In this document: positions 37,323 to 45,883 of the stretch, piece by piece
Position numbering within the stretch: position 1 is the stretch's first letter
Layout of the letters: every line of letters starts with the position of its first letter
NCBI RefSeq assembly: GCF_002933465.1
Contig: NZ_PSZE01000002.1
Location: forward strand, 1-64,000
Reading direction: 5' to 3'
Length of the DNA stretch: 64,000 nt
Source of the DNA: Nocardia nova
GTDB lineage: Bacteria; Actinomycetota; Actinomycetes; Mycobacteriales; Mycobacteriaceae
Position numbers and translations under genes: made by a program
The notes under the pieces: generated by a model
Told to the model about the DNA's origin: nothing
Databases searched by the model: none
The model's input: the letters and a program-made list of their open reading frames with translations, nothing else

Positions 37323-38090
37323 ATGTCTGCGATGCCACGGTCGACGTCTGTCGTCCGCGTGCCTAAGGCTGGGGAGATGATTGCTGCCCAGCTGCGCCGA
37401 CAGATCGTGACCGGTCAGCTGGAGGAGGGGCAGGCGCTGCCGTCGGAGACCGAGTTGATGGCGCAGTACGGTGTATCACGGCCGACGTTGCGGGAAGCGT
37501 TCCGAATTCTGGAATCAGAACAGGTTATTCAGGTGCGGCGCGGTGCTCGGGGTGGCGCTCGTGTTACCCTGCCGGATGCGTCGGTAGCTGCTCGCTATGT
37601 CGGCACATTGTTGCAGTATCGGCGGACCACTCTTGCCGATGTCCATGAGGCGAGGGCGAATCTCGAGGCGACTGCGGTCGCGGTGCTCGCGCGTAAACGC
37701 ACGGCTGCCGATCTGCGGGTTCTGGATCAGATGCTCGCCGAAGGTGCGGAGCTGCTCGCCGACCCGATGGCTTTCGGCACGCAATACGATCTCGAGTTCC
37801 ACCGCCTGCTGATGCAACTGGCGGGCAATCAAACCTTGACTGTGCTTTTGGACATAGTTGCGACCGTGATTGAAAGTCACGTGGACAAGTTCGTCCGGGA
37901 ACATCGTGCGGATGAGTCGGCCAGGGCCAGTTCGGTTGCCGCGCATCGGGCGCATGTCAAGCTCGTGCAGCTGATAAGAGACAAAGACGCTGACAAGGCC
38001 GTGGCCTTCTGGCGTAAACACTTGGCGCAGGTCAAGGATTTCTTGATCGCGGACCTCGAAGCGGAGTCGGTGCTCGACATCATGCCGTAA
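37323..38090 (+). CDS. GntR/FadR-family transcriptional regulator
   Basis: This 255-residue regulator has the GntR winged helix at the N-terminus (IAAQLRRQIVTGQLEEGQAL, then SETELMAQYGVSRPTLREAF) and an all-helical FCD ligand domain (EARANLEATAVAVLARK, YDLEFHRLLMQLAGN). FadR/FCD proteins respond to organic acids or acyl-CoAs. It sits between the CoA ligase and the convergent CoA-transferase/SDR operon. The ATG at 37323 follows GGGGA. Its targets are not obvious; the palindrome just upstream suggests autoregulation. Confidence 0.88.
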   Translation: MSAMPRSTSVVRVPKAGEMIAAQLRRQIVTGQLEEGQALPSETELMAQYGVSRPTLREAFRILESEQVIQVRRGARGGARVTLPDASVAARYVGTLLQYRRTTLADVHEARANLEATAVAVLARKRTAADLRVLDQMLAEGAELLADPMAFGTQYDLEFHRLLMQLAGNQTLTVLLDIVATVIESHVDKFVREHRADESARASSVAAHRAHVKLVQLIRDKDADKAVAFWRKHLAQVKDFLIADLEAESVLDIMP

Positions 38091-38198
38091 CGGGCTCGAT
38101 CCGGATTCCCTTTGGCACTGCTCGGCTACCGCACGACGTGCACCCAGGGGATCATTCTCAATGGATGTCCAGCTGGGCATTGCCCTGAATCAGAACGC

Positions 38199-39743
38199 TC
38201 ACGCGCGCGACCATCGTGCCAACACGTCGTCGGTGTCTGCGCCGAGTTCCGCGGCGGCCGTCTCCGACCGGCGCGCGCGCGGTGGTGCGACGGGGAACTC
38301 GGCGTCTGCGGTGCGCACTCGCCAGAGCCCGGCGGGTCCTGGGATCACGTCATGGGGCTCGACAGGGACGCGCAGGGTGGCGGCGAGGATGTCGCGCATC
38401 GACACGTCGGCCAGAAACGCTGTGTCCGAGGCCAAAAGAGCGGCAGCAGCAACGGCGGCGTGAACGCCGGCGACCGGATCGGCGAGGGCGTCCCCGCACG
38501 GCAGTACCTCGCCGCCGTCGATGACGACCGCGCCGGCCGCGGCGGCCACATCGTCGCCGAAGCCCACCCGATCGGACCATGGGCCGGTGCGTCCGTAGGC
38601 GGTGATGCCGAGCCAACTTGTGCCGTTGTCGACGGCGGCATCGGCATCGATGCCGAGTCTGCGTAACGCGTGCGGTCGGGAGGCCTCTAGCACCAGGTCG
38701 GCGGCGTCGATAAGACGTCGCAGGGTGGTGATGCCTTCGGCAGTTGTGAAATCCACTGCGACCGAAGCATGCCCGGCATGGAGGAGGTCATAGAAGTCGC
38801 GCGAACCGGAACGCGACCCGTCGGGTCGGCGCGTACTTTCGACCTTGACGATGCGGGCTCCGGTTAGGCCGAGCAGATGCGCGCACAGCGGGCCCGCCCA
38901 CAGCGAGGTCAGATCGACGACCAACGGCTGAGTGCGCCGATGACGTCGAAAACCACCTTGCCGCAGGAGAATTCCATGTCCGCCGCGATGCCGGAACTGT
39001 CTGTCGTGCGGCCGACCGGGACTGTCGGGTATGGCTGCGGCGGCAATGCCCAGCAGTTGGGCGCGAGCAGCGGCTGTCTCGGCAGAGCAGGTCTGTGCCC
39101 ACGCGGAGATCGTCTGCCACGGCTCGCTACCAACCTCGCCCTCGACCAGGGCGGGTAAAAGGGTGAGGTCATCCGGTCGCGGCAACGAAATACCGAGGTA
39201 CCCGCTCGCCGCCGGGAAAACTCGAAATGCGCCCCCAACCGACCACGGAGCATTGCGACCACGGCCGAAGATGGCGGCGCGTTCACCGAGCACCTCGACC
39301 CCGGGCAGCGACGGAGTGGACCGCGAATGTCCGTGCCGCAATTCGGCGAACACTGCTAATGCGGCGCGGATCGCGGTGGCGGGCATCCCGGGGGAGGCAA
39401 GCGGTGGCCCATCGGCTCGACCGGTGAGCGCCATCGCGCCCGATTCCGCCCAATCCTGCACCGCAGGACGATGAGGCATTGACACCACGACTCGAGGCGC
39501 GTCATCGATTGTGTCTTCGGCCCCGAACATCTGGAGCAGTCGACGCGCATACTCCGCGCCCGGCCCTGTGCCATACACCTGCCCGATCACGCCGGACAGG
39601 GGCATGAGCTGGGCTGATCCGGCCACGACTGCATGTTCGTGGGGTGCAGCCGGAGCGTACGGAGAATCTGTGTCGTCCATCCATCGATCCGTCGGCATGG
39701 CAAGCTTCCGTGCCAGAGTACGCGCGGGGCCATCTCCCCGCAT
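38199..39743 (-). CDS. Family III CoA-transferase-like protein with a rearranged double-domain layout
   Basis: This 514-residue protein has a shortened N-terminal half (YARRLLQMFGAEDTIDDAPR to APWSVGGAFRVFPAASGYLG) and a C-terminal half that is a recognisable CaiB/BaiF N-domain (PLVVDLTSLWAGPLCAHLLG, ARIVKVESTRRPDG, HASVAVDFTTAEG). The joining segment (about 265-300) is unusually rich in Arg, His and Gly and reads like an out-of-frame insert; a different frame across 38930-39000 looks more protein-like. So the gene may hold compensating frameshifts. The stop and start region is 12 bases downstream of the SDR gene, indicating one operon. Start 39743 is tentative; Met codons at 39698 and 39680 are alternatives. 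Confidence 0.6.
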   Translation of the reverse strand: MRGDGPARTLARKLAMPTDRWMDDTDSPYAPAAPHEHAVVAGSAQLMPLSGVIGQVYGTGPGAEYARRLLQMFGAEDTIDDAPRVVVSMPHRPAVQDWAESGAMALTGRADGPPLASPGMPATAIRAALAVFAELRHGHSRSTPSLPGVEVLGERAAIFGRGRNAPWSVGGAFRVFPAASGYLGISLPRPDDLTLLPALVEGEVGSEPWQTISAWAQTCSAETAAARAQLLGIAAAAIPDSPGRPHDRQFRHRGGHGILLRQGGFRRHRRTQPLVVDLTSLWAGPLCAHLLGLTGARIVKVESTRRPDGSRSGSRDFYDLLHAGHASVAVDFTTAEGITTLRRLIDAADLVLEASRPHALRRLGIDADAAVDNGTSWLGITAYGRTGPWSDRVGFGDDVAAAAGAVVIDGGEVLPCGDALADPVAGVHAAVAAAALLASDTAFLADVSMRDILAATLRVPVEPHDVIPGPAGLWRVRTADAEFPVAPPRARRSETAAAELGADTDDVLARWSRA

Positions 39744-39755
39744 CGTCCCGCTCGA

Positions 39756-40436
39756 TCAGGCAGGGTTCCGGTCGGCGACGGAGAAATTGAGTACCGGCCC
39801 GGGAAATGCTGCGGGATCGGCCAGTATCGCGCAGATCCGATCGCCGATTTCGGCATCGGTCAGCCAGTCCGGTGCGGCCACCTTTCGGGTGCTGTGACCG
39901 TTGACCATGGCGGCGATGGTGAGTTGGCGGACCGCCACCGCTACCCCGCGGCTTTCCCGATGCCATGCCCGGACGAAGTTGCGCTGAGCGGCCTGGGACA
40001 TCGCGACCGGTGCCATGCCCGGAAAGATTGCGTCCGCCATCCCGCCACCGACGGTCAGGTAGGTCGCACCGCTGCGGAGTCGCGGAAGGAGAATCCGGGC
40101 GGCATTCACATGTGGACGTAGCAGTCGGTCGAACGTCTCCGACACCGTGTCCCAGTCGCAGTCGCGGACGGGTGTCGGTGACCACGGTCCACTTACGGTC
40201 ACCACGACGGCGTCGATGGACTCGAGGCCCACGGAATCGGCCAACGCGGTCGTTGTCGTCTCGTCGGCAAGGTCACCGATTGCAGTGGATAGCCGCTCGT
40301 CGTCGTGTTCGGCGGCGAGTTCGGTGAGTTTTGCTGCCGTGCGGCCGACGGCGATCGTTTCCCACCCCCGCGCGAGGCAGGCCGCCACGGCGCCCCGTCC
40401 CACATCGCCGCTTGCCCCGATCACAAGGACCTTCAC
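39756..40436 (-). CDS. NAD(P)-binding SDR-family protein
   Basis: This 226-residue protein begins VLVIGASGDVGRGAVAACLA, a Rossmann glycine motif, with the SDR-like acidic and structural segments AIGDLADE and VVVTVSGPW. The usual catalytic YxxxK is not evident: the region reads VAMSQAAQRNFVRAWHRE. It may therefore be an atypical SDR or NmrA-like sensor. The GTG at 40436 has AGAGGAGG upstream. It is the first gene of an operon with the CoA-transferase-like gene. Confidence 0.75.
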   Translation of the reverse strand: MKVLVIGASGDVGRGAVAACLARGWETIAVGRTAAKLTELAAEHDDERLSTAIGDLADETTTTALADSVGLESIDAVVVTVSGPWSPTPVRDCDWDTVSETFDRLLRPHVNAARILLPRLRSGATYLTVGGGMADAIFPGMAPVAMSQAAQRNFVRAWHRESRGVAVAVRQLTIAAMVNGHSTRKVAAPDWLTDAEIGDRICAILADPAAFPGPVLNFSVADRNPA

Positions 40437-40481
40437 TCCGATTGCCTCCTCTTGCATCCAGTGAAACCACTGTCCAGCGGA

Positions 40482-40495
40482 ATAGTGTAATTAGT
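40482..40495. promoter_or_regulatory. Shared promoter box ATAGTGTAATTAGT
   Basis: One mismatch to the box at 25435-25448. It lies 46 bases upstream of the minus-strand SDR gene. The remaining bases to 40687 show no gene. Confidence 0.3.
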
Positions 40496-40687
40496 ATGCT
40501 GTTAGGCTGGCGAGATGCGATAACCGAGTCGGTGGTTATTCTCGGCCAATTCGCCATCTCGGCAGTCTGCTGCCCGCTACCTGCCGATAGGCCGGCCTGT
40601 AGTTAGGTAGTGACAACCTCGTCGACGTGATGTCAGGCGGGATATGCACGCACTTCTATCGGCTGCATCGCCCACACCACATCATAG

Positions 40688-40703
40688 TTGACGAGTCCGT
40701 CAA
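40688..40703 (+). promoter_or_regulatory. Operator site TTGACR-N4-YGTCAA (site 6)
   Basis: TTGACGAGTCCGTCAA, a perfect inverted repeat, 59 bases upstream of amidohydrolase B. A naive open frame begins at its TTG, but the real start is downstream. Confidence 0.65.
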
Positions 40704-40762
40704 ATAATTCTACCTTGGGATGGACACCACCGGCTCAGCTCGCCGTCTCGAGAGGAAGACCC

Positions 40763-41974
40763 GTGACTCAGTTCACCAACGCACCGATCTTCGATGCCGA
40801 CCAGCACATGTACGAAACCCCGGATGCCCTGACCAAGTACCTCCCCGAGAAGTACAAGTCGGCCGTCCATTTCGTGGAGGTGGGCCGGCAGACCCGCATC
40901 TCCATCCTGGGGAAGATTCGTGATTACATCCCGAACCCGACCTTTGACAGGGTGGCCGCTCCCGGCGCGTGGGAAGCCTTCTTCGCGGCCGAAAACCATG
41001 AGGGCAAGACTCTGTCGCAGATGGCTCGGGAGCGCGTGATGGACTCGATCCCCTCCTTCCGTGGCCCGGAGCCTCGGATCGAGTCGCTCAACGCGCAGGG
41101 TGTTCAGGAGGCGCTGATCTACCCCACGCTGGCCAACCTCGTCGAACACTCGGCGAGCGAGGATCCGGAATTGTGCAGTGCCATGATCCACGCGCTCAAC
41201 CAGTGGATGCTCGAAACGTGGGGCTTCACGCACGAGAATCGCCTGTTCATGACTCCGGTCATCAACTTGGGTCTGCTCGATGAAGGCTTGCGGGAACTGG
41301 AGTATGTTCTGGAGAACGGTGCCAAGGCCATTCTGATCAAACCGGCACCGGTGCGGAGCTGGAAGGGCTGGCGCAGTCCGGCGATGCCGGAGTTCGACCC
41401 ATTCTGGCGCGAGGTCGAGGCCGCCGGCCTCCCCGTCGTTCTGCATGCGAGCCAGCCGCCGCTGGATGACTACATCAATATGTGGGAGCCGCCGAACTCG
41501 CAGGTGTTCACCGAAATGAGCGCCTTCCGCTGGATCGCGCTGGGGCACCGCGAGATTACCGATATGATCACCAGTCTGATCACCCACGGCACGTTCACGC
41601 GCTTTCCGAAACTTCGTGTCGCCAGTATCGAGAACGGGGCGGCGTGGTTGCAGCCGCTTTTCCACGATTACGAGGATTTCTACAAGAAGATGCCTCAGGC
41701 GTTCCCGGAACATCCGATTGATGTTTTCCGGCGCAATATCTGGGTCAGTCCGTTCTGGGAGGGTTCTGTCGCCGACGTGGTGGAGACTGTGGGCTGGGAC
41801 CGGGTGATGTTCGGCTCCGACTTCCCCCATCCCGAGGGTCTCGAGGAACCCAAGGGTTTCTTCCGGTATGCCGAAGGGATGGACGAGAAGCGCACCTACG
41901 ACTTCATGGGTGACAACGCCCGGCGGTTCTTGGGTCTTCCGGTGCGCAATCCCTCCGAACTCGCTGCCGCCTGA
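40763..41974 (+). CDS. Amidohydrolase-superfamily metal-dependent hydrolase (amidohydrolase B)
   Basis: This 403-residue protein is the paralogue of amidohydrolase A at 9196. Metal-ligand motifs are Asp13 and His15 in IFDADQHMYETP, a His in LPVVLHASQPP, a His in WIALGHREI, and Asp353 in FGSDFPHPEG. The GTG at 40763 follows GAGAGGAAG. In this superfamily the chemistry can be hydrolysis or decarboxylation of a cyclic acid. The perfect operator upstream ties it to the Rieske, ligase and ACAD genes. It is followed by about 590 bases without a gene, including a large hairpin. Confidence 0.87.
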   Translation: MTQFTNAPIFDADQHMYETPDALTKYLPEKYKSAVHFVEVGRQTRISILGKIRDYIPNPTFDRVAAPGAWEAFFAAENHEGKTLSQMARERVMDSIPSFRGPEPRIESLNAQGVQEALIYPTLANLVEHSASEDPELCSAMIHALNQWMLETWGFTHENRLFMTPVINLGLLDEGLRELEYVLENGAKAILIKPAPVRSWKGWRSPAMPEFDPFWREVEAAGLPVVLHASQPPLDDYINMWEPPNSQVFTEMSAFRWIALGHREITDMITSLITHGTFTRFPKLRVASIENGAAWLQPLFHDYEDFYKKMPQAFPEHPIDVFRRNIWVSPFWEGSVADVVETVGWDRVMFGSDFPHPEGLEEPKGFFRYAEGMDEKRTYDFMGDNARRFLGLPVRNPSELAAA

Positions 41975-42564
41975 CGGATTCGGCGCCCGAGGCCCTTGGT
42001 GTGTAGAGGCTGGTAGTGCCCCGTGTTCGAGTAGCAGGGAAAGCCCCTCCGCGGTCGGGAAAACTCGCCGTCGAGGCGAGCTTGACAGTCCCCTGATCCA
42101 GGGCTTGCACACCGTCATCCCTGGGAGACATACAGAAGGCGATGCGTCAGAACGAGCCGGTGCTTCAACCATGTCGCATGGTTCGAGCACCGGTTCGTTG
42201 ATGTTTGTGCCCGGGCGGGTGGACATCCCGGCGGGGCATGCTGGGCGCTGGCGTCTTGGTCTCGTCCTCGCCCGTCAGTTCGTGCTCCCATTGACTCTTC
42301 TACCTCCTCGACCACACTTCAGGACGGTGAGCTCCCCGGTCCGGCGGCCGCGTACCGCCGATTGCTGTGAGAGAGTCTCTGGAAAGAGTGCAATGGGTTA
42401 GTTAAAACGGATGCTGGGCCACCTGGTTATAGTTGAACTAGTTATATAATTTTGTTACTGTTCGAAGAGTCCGTGTCCGCCGGACCGACGGTATCGGTGG
42501 CCCTCGGCGGAATACGAAACGTACGTTCTGTCGCGGACGTGCCCACACCAAGGAGAGCAGAGCA
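41975..42564. other. Gene-free stretch with a long hairpin
   Basis: No gene was recognised. The notable elements are a hairpin at 42151-42199 and an AT-rich patch at 42425-42460 with TATAAT at about 42447, a likely promoter for the SDR gene at 42565. Confidence 0.45.
42151..42199. terminator. Long hairpin downstream of amidohydrolase B
   Basis: Two 23-base arms (42151-42173 and 42177-42199) pair at 20 of 23 positions around a 3-base loop. It may be a terminator, although it lies 177 bases past the stop, or the relic of a small inverted-repeat element. Confidence 0.5.
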
Positions 42565-43476
42565 TTGCTGAACGGACGGGTTGCGCTCGTCACCGGCGCG
42601 GGACACGGGATCGGTCGGGCGCACGCACTGGAGTTGGCCGCGCACGGTGCGAGTGTGGTGGTCAACGACCTGGGTTCATCGGCTTCCGGTGAGGGTCGCG
42701 GGCGCGATGCCGATCGTGTGGTCGAGATCATCCGGCAACGGGGTGGCACGGCGATCGCTGATTACGGCGATGTCGGCGACGAAGCGCAGGTCGATGCGAT
42801 GGTGGCCCGCGCGTTCGATGAGTTCGGGCACTTGGACATCGTGGTCAACAACGCCGGCATCGTCCGGGACCGGGCGATCTGGAATATGTCTGTCGAGGAC
42901 TTCGACCTCGTCTTGCGGGTGCACTTGCGCGGAAGCTGGCTTGCCAGCCGCGCTGTGGCAAAACGCTGGCGAGTGGCAGCCAAGGCGGGCGATGGGTCGG
43001 TCTACGGGCGAATCGTGAACACCACTTCCGGCGCAGGCCTGCAGGGAAACTTCGGACAGTCGAACTACAGCCCCGCCAAGGCTGCTATCGCCGCGCTGAC
43101 GCAGACATTGAGCCTGGAACTGGCGGGCATCGGGGCAACGGTCAATGCGATCAGCCCGGTCGCGGCGACACGCCTGGCCAGTGGGGTGATCGACGGCCCT
43201 GTGGTCGAGGCCGACGAGCGAGCCGCCGACACGTTCGATCCGCTCGATCCTGCGCTGGCGGCACCGGTTGTGGCCTGGTTGGCGAGCCCGGCGGCCGGTC
43301 ACATCAGCGGGCAGGTCTTCCGTGTGACCGGCGAATACCTCGCAGTGATGTCGGGCTGGGACATAGCGGCGAAGGTCTCCAACGGCGGTGCCCATTGGGA
43401 CGCGACGAAGCTCGGAGCTCTCGCGGCGACGGACCTGTTCCGCACCCGGGCCGCCGGCGTGCGGCCCGGCAGCTGA
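42565..43476 (+). CDS. SDR, 3-hydroxyacyl-CoA dehydrogenase type (MFE-2/17beta-HSD4-like)
   Basis: This 303-residue SDR has VALVTGAGHGIGRAHALELA, IVVNNAGIVRDRAIWNMS, the catalytic Ser in NTTSGAGLQGNFGQ and Tyr/Lys in NYSPAKAA. The sequence is closest in style to the hydroxyacyl-CoA dehydrogenase domain of multifunctional enzyme type 2. It would oxidise the beta-hydroxyl made by a hydratase. It appears to start with TTG after AAGGAG; no ATG or GTG is better placed. The ACAD gene follows 132 bases downstream, so the two may form an operon. Confidence 0.87.
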   Translation: MLNGRVALVTGAGHGIGRAHALELAAHGASVVVNDLGSSASGEGRGRDADRVVEIIRQRGGTAIADYGDVGDEAQVDAMVARAFDEFGHLDIVVNNAGIVRDRAIWNMSVEDFDLVLRVHLRGSWLASRAVAKRWRVAAKAGDGSVYGRIVNTTSGAGLQGNFGQSNYSPAKAAIAALTQTLSLELAGIGATVNAISPVAATRLASGVIDGPVVEADERAADTFDPLDPALAAPVVAWLASPAAGHISGQVFRVTGEYLAVMSGWDIAAKVSNGGAHWDATKLGALAATDLFRTRAAGVRPGS

Positions 43477-43608
43477 GAATCGAGGGCGAGCGGGCGTGAA
43501 TGCGGCTGGGGCAAGAGCGAGCTGCGCGCGCTCTTCGCCTAGCCGACCGAATCCGCGGGGAATAGCTGAAACAAGAACCTACAACGGGAAAGTGGTGGAA
43601 GAGAGCCG

Positions 43609-44754
43609 ATGCGACGGAACATTTTTACCGAGGACCATGATCAGTTCCGGGCAACGGCTCGGGCCTTCTTCGAGCGTGAATGCGCCCCGTATGCCGATGA
43701 ATGGGAACGCGCCGGCAAGGTGAGTCGTGAAGCGTGGCGCAAAGCTGGACAGGCCGGTCTCCTCGGGTGGGAGGCTCCCGAGGAGTACGGCGGTCTCGGC
43801 ATCAAGGACTACCGTTACAACAGTATCGTCAGCGAGGAAATGTTCGGTACCGGCTCGGTAGGCATCGGGCTCGGTGTGCAGAACGACATCATGGCCTCGT
43901 ACCTGGTGGGCGATCTGACCACCGACGAGCAGAAGAAGAGATGGCTGCCCGGATTCACCAGCGGCGAGATCGTCACCTCGATCGGGATGTCGGAGCCGGC
44001 GGCGGGCTCTGATGTGGCCGGCATCAAGACGACCGCGAAACGCGACGGCGACCATTACGTCATCAACGGCTCGAAAACCTTCATCAGCAACGGCTTACTG
44101 TCGGACCTGGTGATGGTCGCGGCGAAGACCGATCCTGCGGCAGGGCGTAAGGGTATCAGTCTCATTGCGGTGGAGACGACGACCCCAGGTTTTCGACGCG
44201 GCCGTAAACTCGACAAGATCGGGCAGTGGTCGGCCGATACTGCGGAGTTGTTCTTCGACGATGTCCGAGTGCCGGTGGAGAACCTGATCGGTGAGGAGAA
44301 CCGGGGTTTCTACCACCTGATGCACAACCTTCCGGCAGAACGGCTCGGAATCGCCACGTACGCGATGGGGATGGCGCGCCGCGTTTTCGACCTGACTGTC
44401 GCGTACGTCAAGGAACGAAAAGCCTTCGGACAGACCATCGGCACCTTCCAGGTCAACCGCCACTTCCTGGCCGAGATGCAGACGAAGCTCGATGTTGCTC
44501 AGGTGTATCTTGACCAGTGCATACTTGCGGCCAACGCCGATGAGCTGACCGCGCAGGAAGCGGCCGGCCTCAAGTGGTGGATCACTGAGTTGCAGTGGGA
44601 AATTACCGATCGTTGTTTGCAGTTGCACGGCGGTTACGGCTATATGAACGAATACGAGGTCGCGCGTTTGTGGCGTGACGCGCGAGTGCAGCGGCTGTAC
44701 GGAGGCACGACCGAGATCATGAAGGACCTGATCGGACGAGGTATGGGCTTCTAG
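43609..44754 (+). CDS. Acyl-CoA dehydrogenase, single-chain
   Basis: This 381-residue ACAD carries a complete set of motifs: GWEAPEEYGGLGIKDYRY, SIGMSEPAAGSDVAGIKT, FISNGLLSDLV, RKAFGQTIGTFQVNRHFLAE and the C-terminal YGYMNEYEVARLWRDARVQR then YGGTTEIM. It resembles long-chain ACADs and probably forms a homotetramer, unlike the paired ACADs downstream. It introduces an alpha-beta double bond into an acyl-CoA. It lies behind the SDR gene and ahead of a strong terminator. Confidence 0.9.
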   Translation: MRRNIFTEDHDQFRATARAFFERECAPYADEWERAGKVSREAWRKAGQAGLLGWEAPEEYGGLGIKDYRYNSIVSEEMFGTGSVGIGLGVQNDIMASYLVGDLTTDEQKKRWLPGFTSGEIVTSIGMSEPAAGSDVAGIKTTAKRDGDHYVINGSKTFISNGLLSDLVMVAAKTDPAAGRKGISLIAVETTTPGFRRGRKLDKIGQWSADTAELFFDDVRVPVENLIGEENRGFYHLMHNLPAERLGIATYAMGMARRVFDLTVAYVKERKAFGQTIGTFQVNRHFLAEMQTKLDVAQVYLDQCILAANADELTAQEAAGLKWWITELQWEITDRCLQLHGGYGYMNEYEVARLWRDARVQRLYGGTTEIMKDLIGRGMGF

Positions 44755-44774
44755 TAGCGTCCGTCTGACCGCAG

Positions 44775-44833
44775 CGGGAGCGTGCGGCCTGGGACCGGTC
44801 AGCGCTGACCGGTCGTTAGGCCGCACGCTCCCG
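44775..44833. terminator. Strong nested hairpin terminator after the ACAD gene
   Basis: The outer stem CGGGAGCGTGCGGCCT pairs perfectly with 44818-44833. The inner GACCGGTC at 44793-44800 pairs with itself at 44807-44814 around AGCGCT. It starts 20 bases past the stop. No T tract follows. Confidence 0.75.
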
Positions 44834-44916
44834 CGCTCGTGTCTCCAGGCGTCCAGCTTGACGCACTTGCATCGGGTAGGTGCACTCGCCGCAGCGTGTA
44901 TGAGAGTCAGATTGGT

Positions 44917-44932
44917 TTGACGATAGTGTCAA
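44917..44932 (+). promoter_or_regulatory. Operator site TTGACR-N4-YGTCAA (site 7)
   Basis: TTGACGATAGTGTCAA, perfect arms, 47 bases upstream of the small ORF and 139 bases upstream of the TesB gene. Confidence 0.65.
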
Positions 44933-44979
44933 GTTTCGAATAATGTTCTAATGATGTACCCCGATCGACAGGAGACGTT

Positions 44980-45072
44980 GTGAGTCAATTGCCCCGTGCG
45001 ACGGCGGTCTGCGGCTGCGGCTGCGGTGAGGGTCATCTCATCGGGATCCCCATCGCTGTAGAGGCTGTCTGA
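44980..45072 (+). CDS. Small Cys-rich leader-type ORF (30 codons)
   Basis: GTG at 44980, preceded by GGAG, opens a 30-codon frame with the core VCGCGCGEGH, then HLIGIPIAVEAV and stop. The stop overlaps the ATG of the TesB thioesterase by one base (TGATG), the classic arrangement for translational coupling. The three alternate Cys codons are the reason to suspect a regulatory leader peptide, similar in principle to polycysteine leader ORFs known from mycobacteria, or a small metal-binding peptide. The frame could also be a chance ORF; it has no homologue I recognise. Confidence 0.5.
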   Translation: MSQLPRATAVCGCGCGEGHLIGIPIAVEAV

Positions 45073-45860
45073 TGACGCTCGAGGCGCAACAGATGGTGCT
45101 ACCCACCCTGCTCGATCTGCTCGATCTCGAGCCCGTCGACCGTGGGTTGTTCCGGTCTACGGCTGTATTCGACGGGCCTCCGCGGATCTACGGTGGACAG
45201 ATCGCGGCGCAAGCGTTGCACGCGGCTGGGCGTACTGTCGCACCGGAACGGGTCCCGCATTCGTTGCACTGTTACTACTTGCGTTCCGGCGCGACGTCGC
45301 GACCTGTGATGTTCCGTGTCGACGAAGATCGTGACGGTCGGTCGTACTCCGCGCGACGGGTGACGGCGGTCCAAGACGGCGCGGTCATCTTCACGCTGTC
45401 GGCGTCGTTCGCCACGTCCACCGCCTCCGCGCCGGACCACGAGTTCGTCCCGGCGCCGGACGTTCCGGGGCCGGAAGGGTTGCCGAGGTTTGACTTCGAA
45501 TTTCTGACGTCGCTGGATATCCGGGTCCCTCCGCAGCGTCGTCCGCTGCCGTATCCGAGCCTCTTCTGGGTCCGCGGCGCCCTCGACATACCGGATACCC
45601 CCTTGATGCAAGCGTGCGCGTTGACGTACCTGTCCGATGCTTCGACCGGCCTGGTAGAGGCGCCGGAGGGTGAGGATCGGGCGGGTCCATCCATAGATCA
45701 TGCGGTGTGGTTCCATCGCCCTTTTCGGTTCGACCAGTGGCATGTGGTGGATTTCGCGTCGGTGGCGATCTCCCGAGGGCGTGGGTTCTACTCCGGAGGA
45801 GTGTGGCGGGCCGATGGCACGCTGACGGCCAGCGTGACTCAGGAAGCGCTATTCCGATAG
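45072..45860 (+). CDS. tesB: Acyl-CoA thioesterase II (TesB-like), copy 3
   Basis: This is a 262-residue double-hotdog thioesterase, very close to copy 1 at 10855. Shared marks are YGGQIAAQALHAAGRTV, HSLHCYYLRSG, SIDHAVWFHRP with the active-site Asp, and the C-terminal VTQEALFR with the Gln. The start is an ATG coupled to the small Cys-rich ORF. It leads an operon with the cysteine-hydrolase-like and VOC genes under a perfect operator. Confidence 0.88.
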   Translation: MTLEAQQMVLPTLLDLLDLEPVDRGLFRSTAVFDGPPRIYGGQIAAQALHAAGRTVAPERVPHSLHCYYLRSGATSRPVMFRVDEDRDGRSYSARRVTAVQDGAVIFTLSASFATSTASAPDHEFVPAPDVPGPEGLPRFDFEFLTSLDIRVPPQRRPLPYPSLFWVRGALDIPDTPLMQACALTYLSDASTGLVEAPEGEDRAGPSIDHAVWFHRPFRFDQWHVVDFASVAISRGRGFYSGGVWRADGTLTASVTQEALFR

Positions 45861-45883
45861 GCGTCTTCGGGTAGAATCTGACT

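Noticed and set aside
40688..40762. TTG start for amidohydrolase B at 40688
   Set aside because: The TTG is the first arm of a perfect operator and lacks an RBS; GTG 40763 has one and fits the conserved N-terminus.
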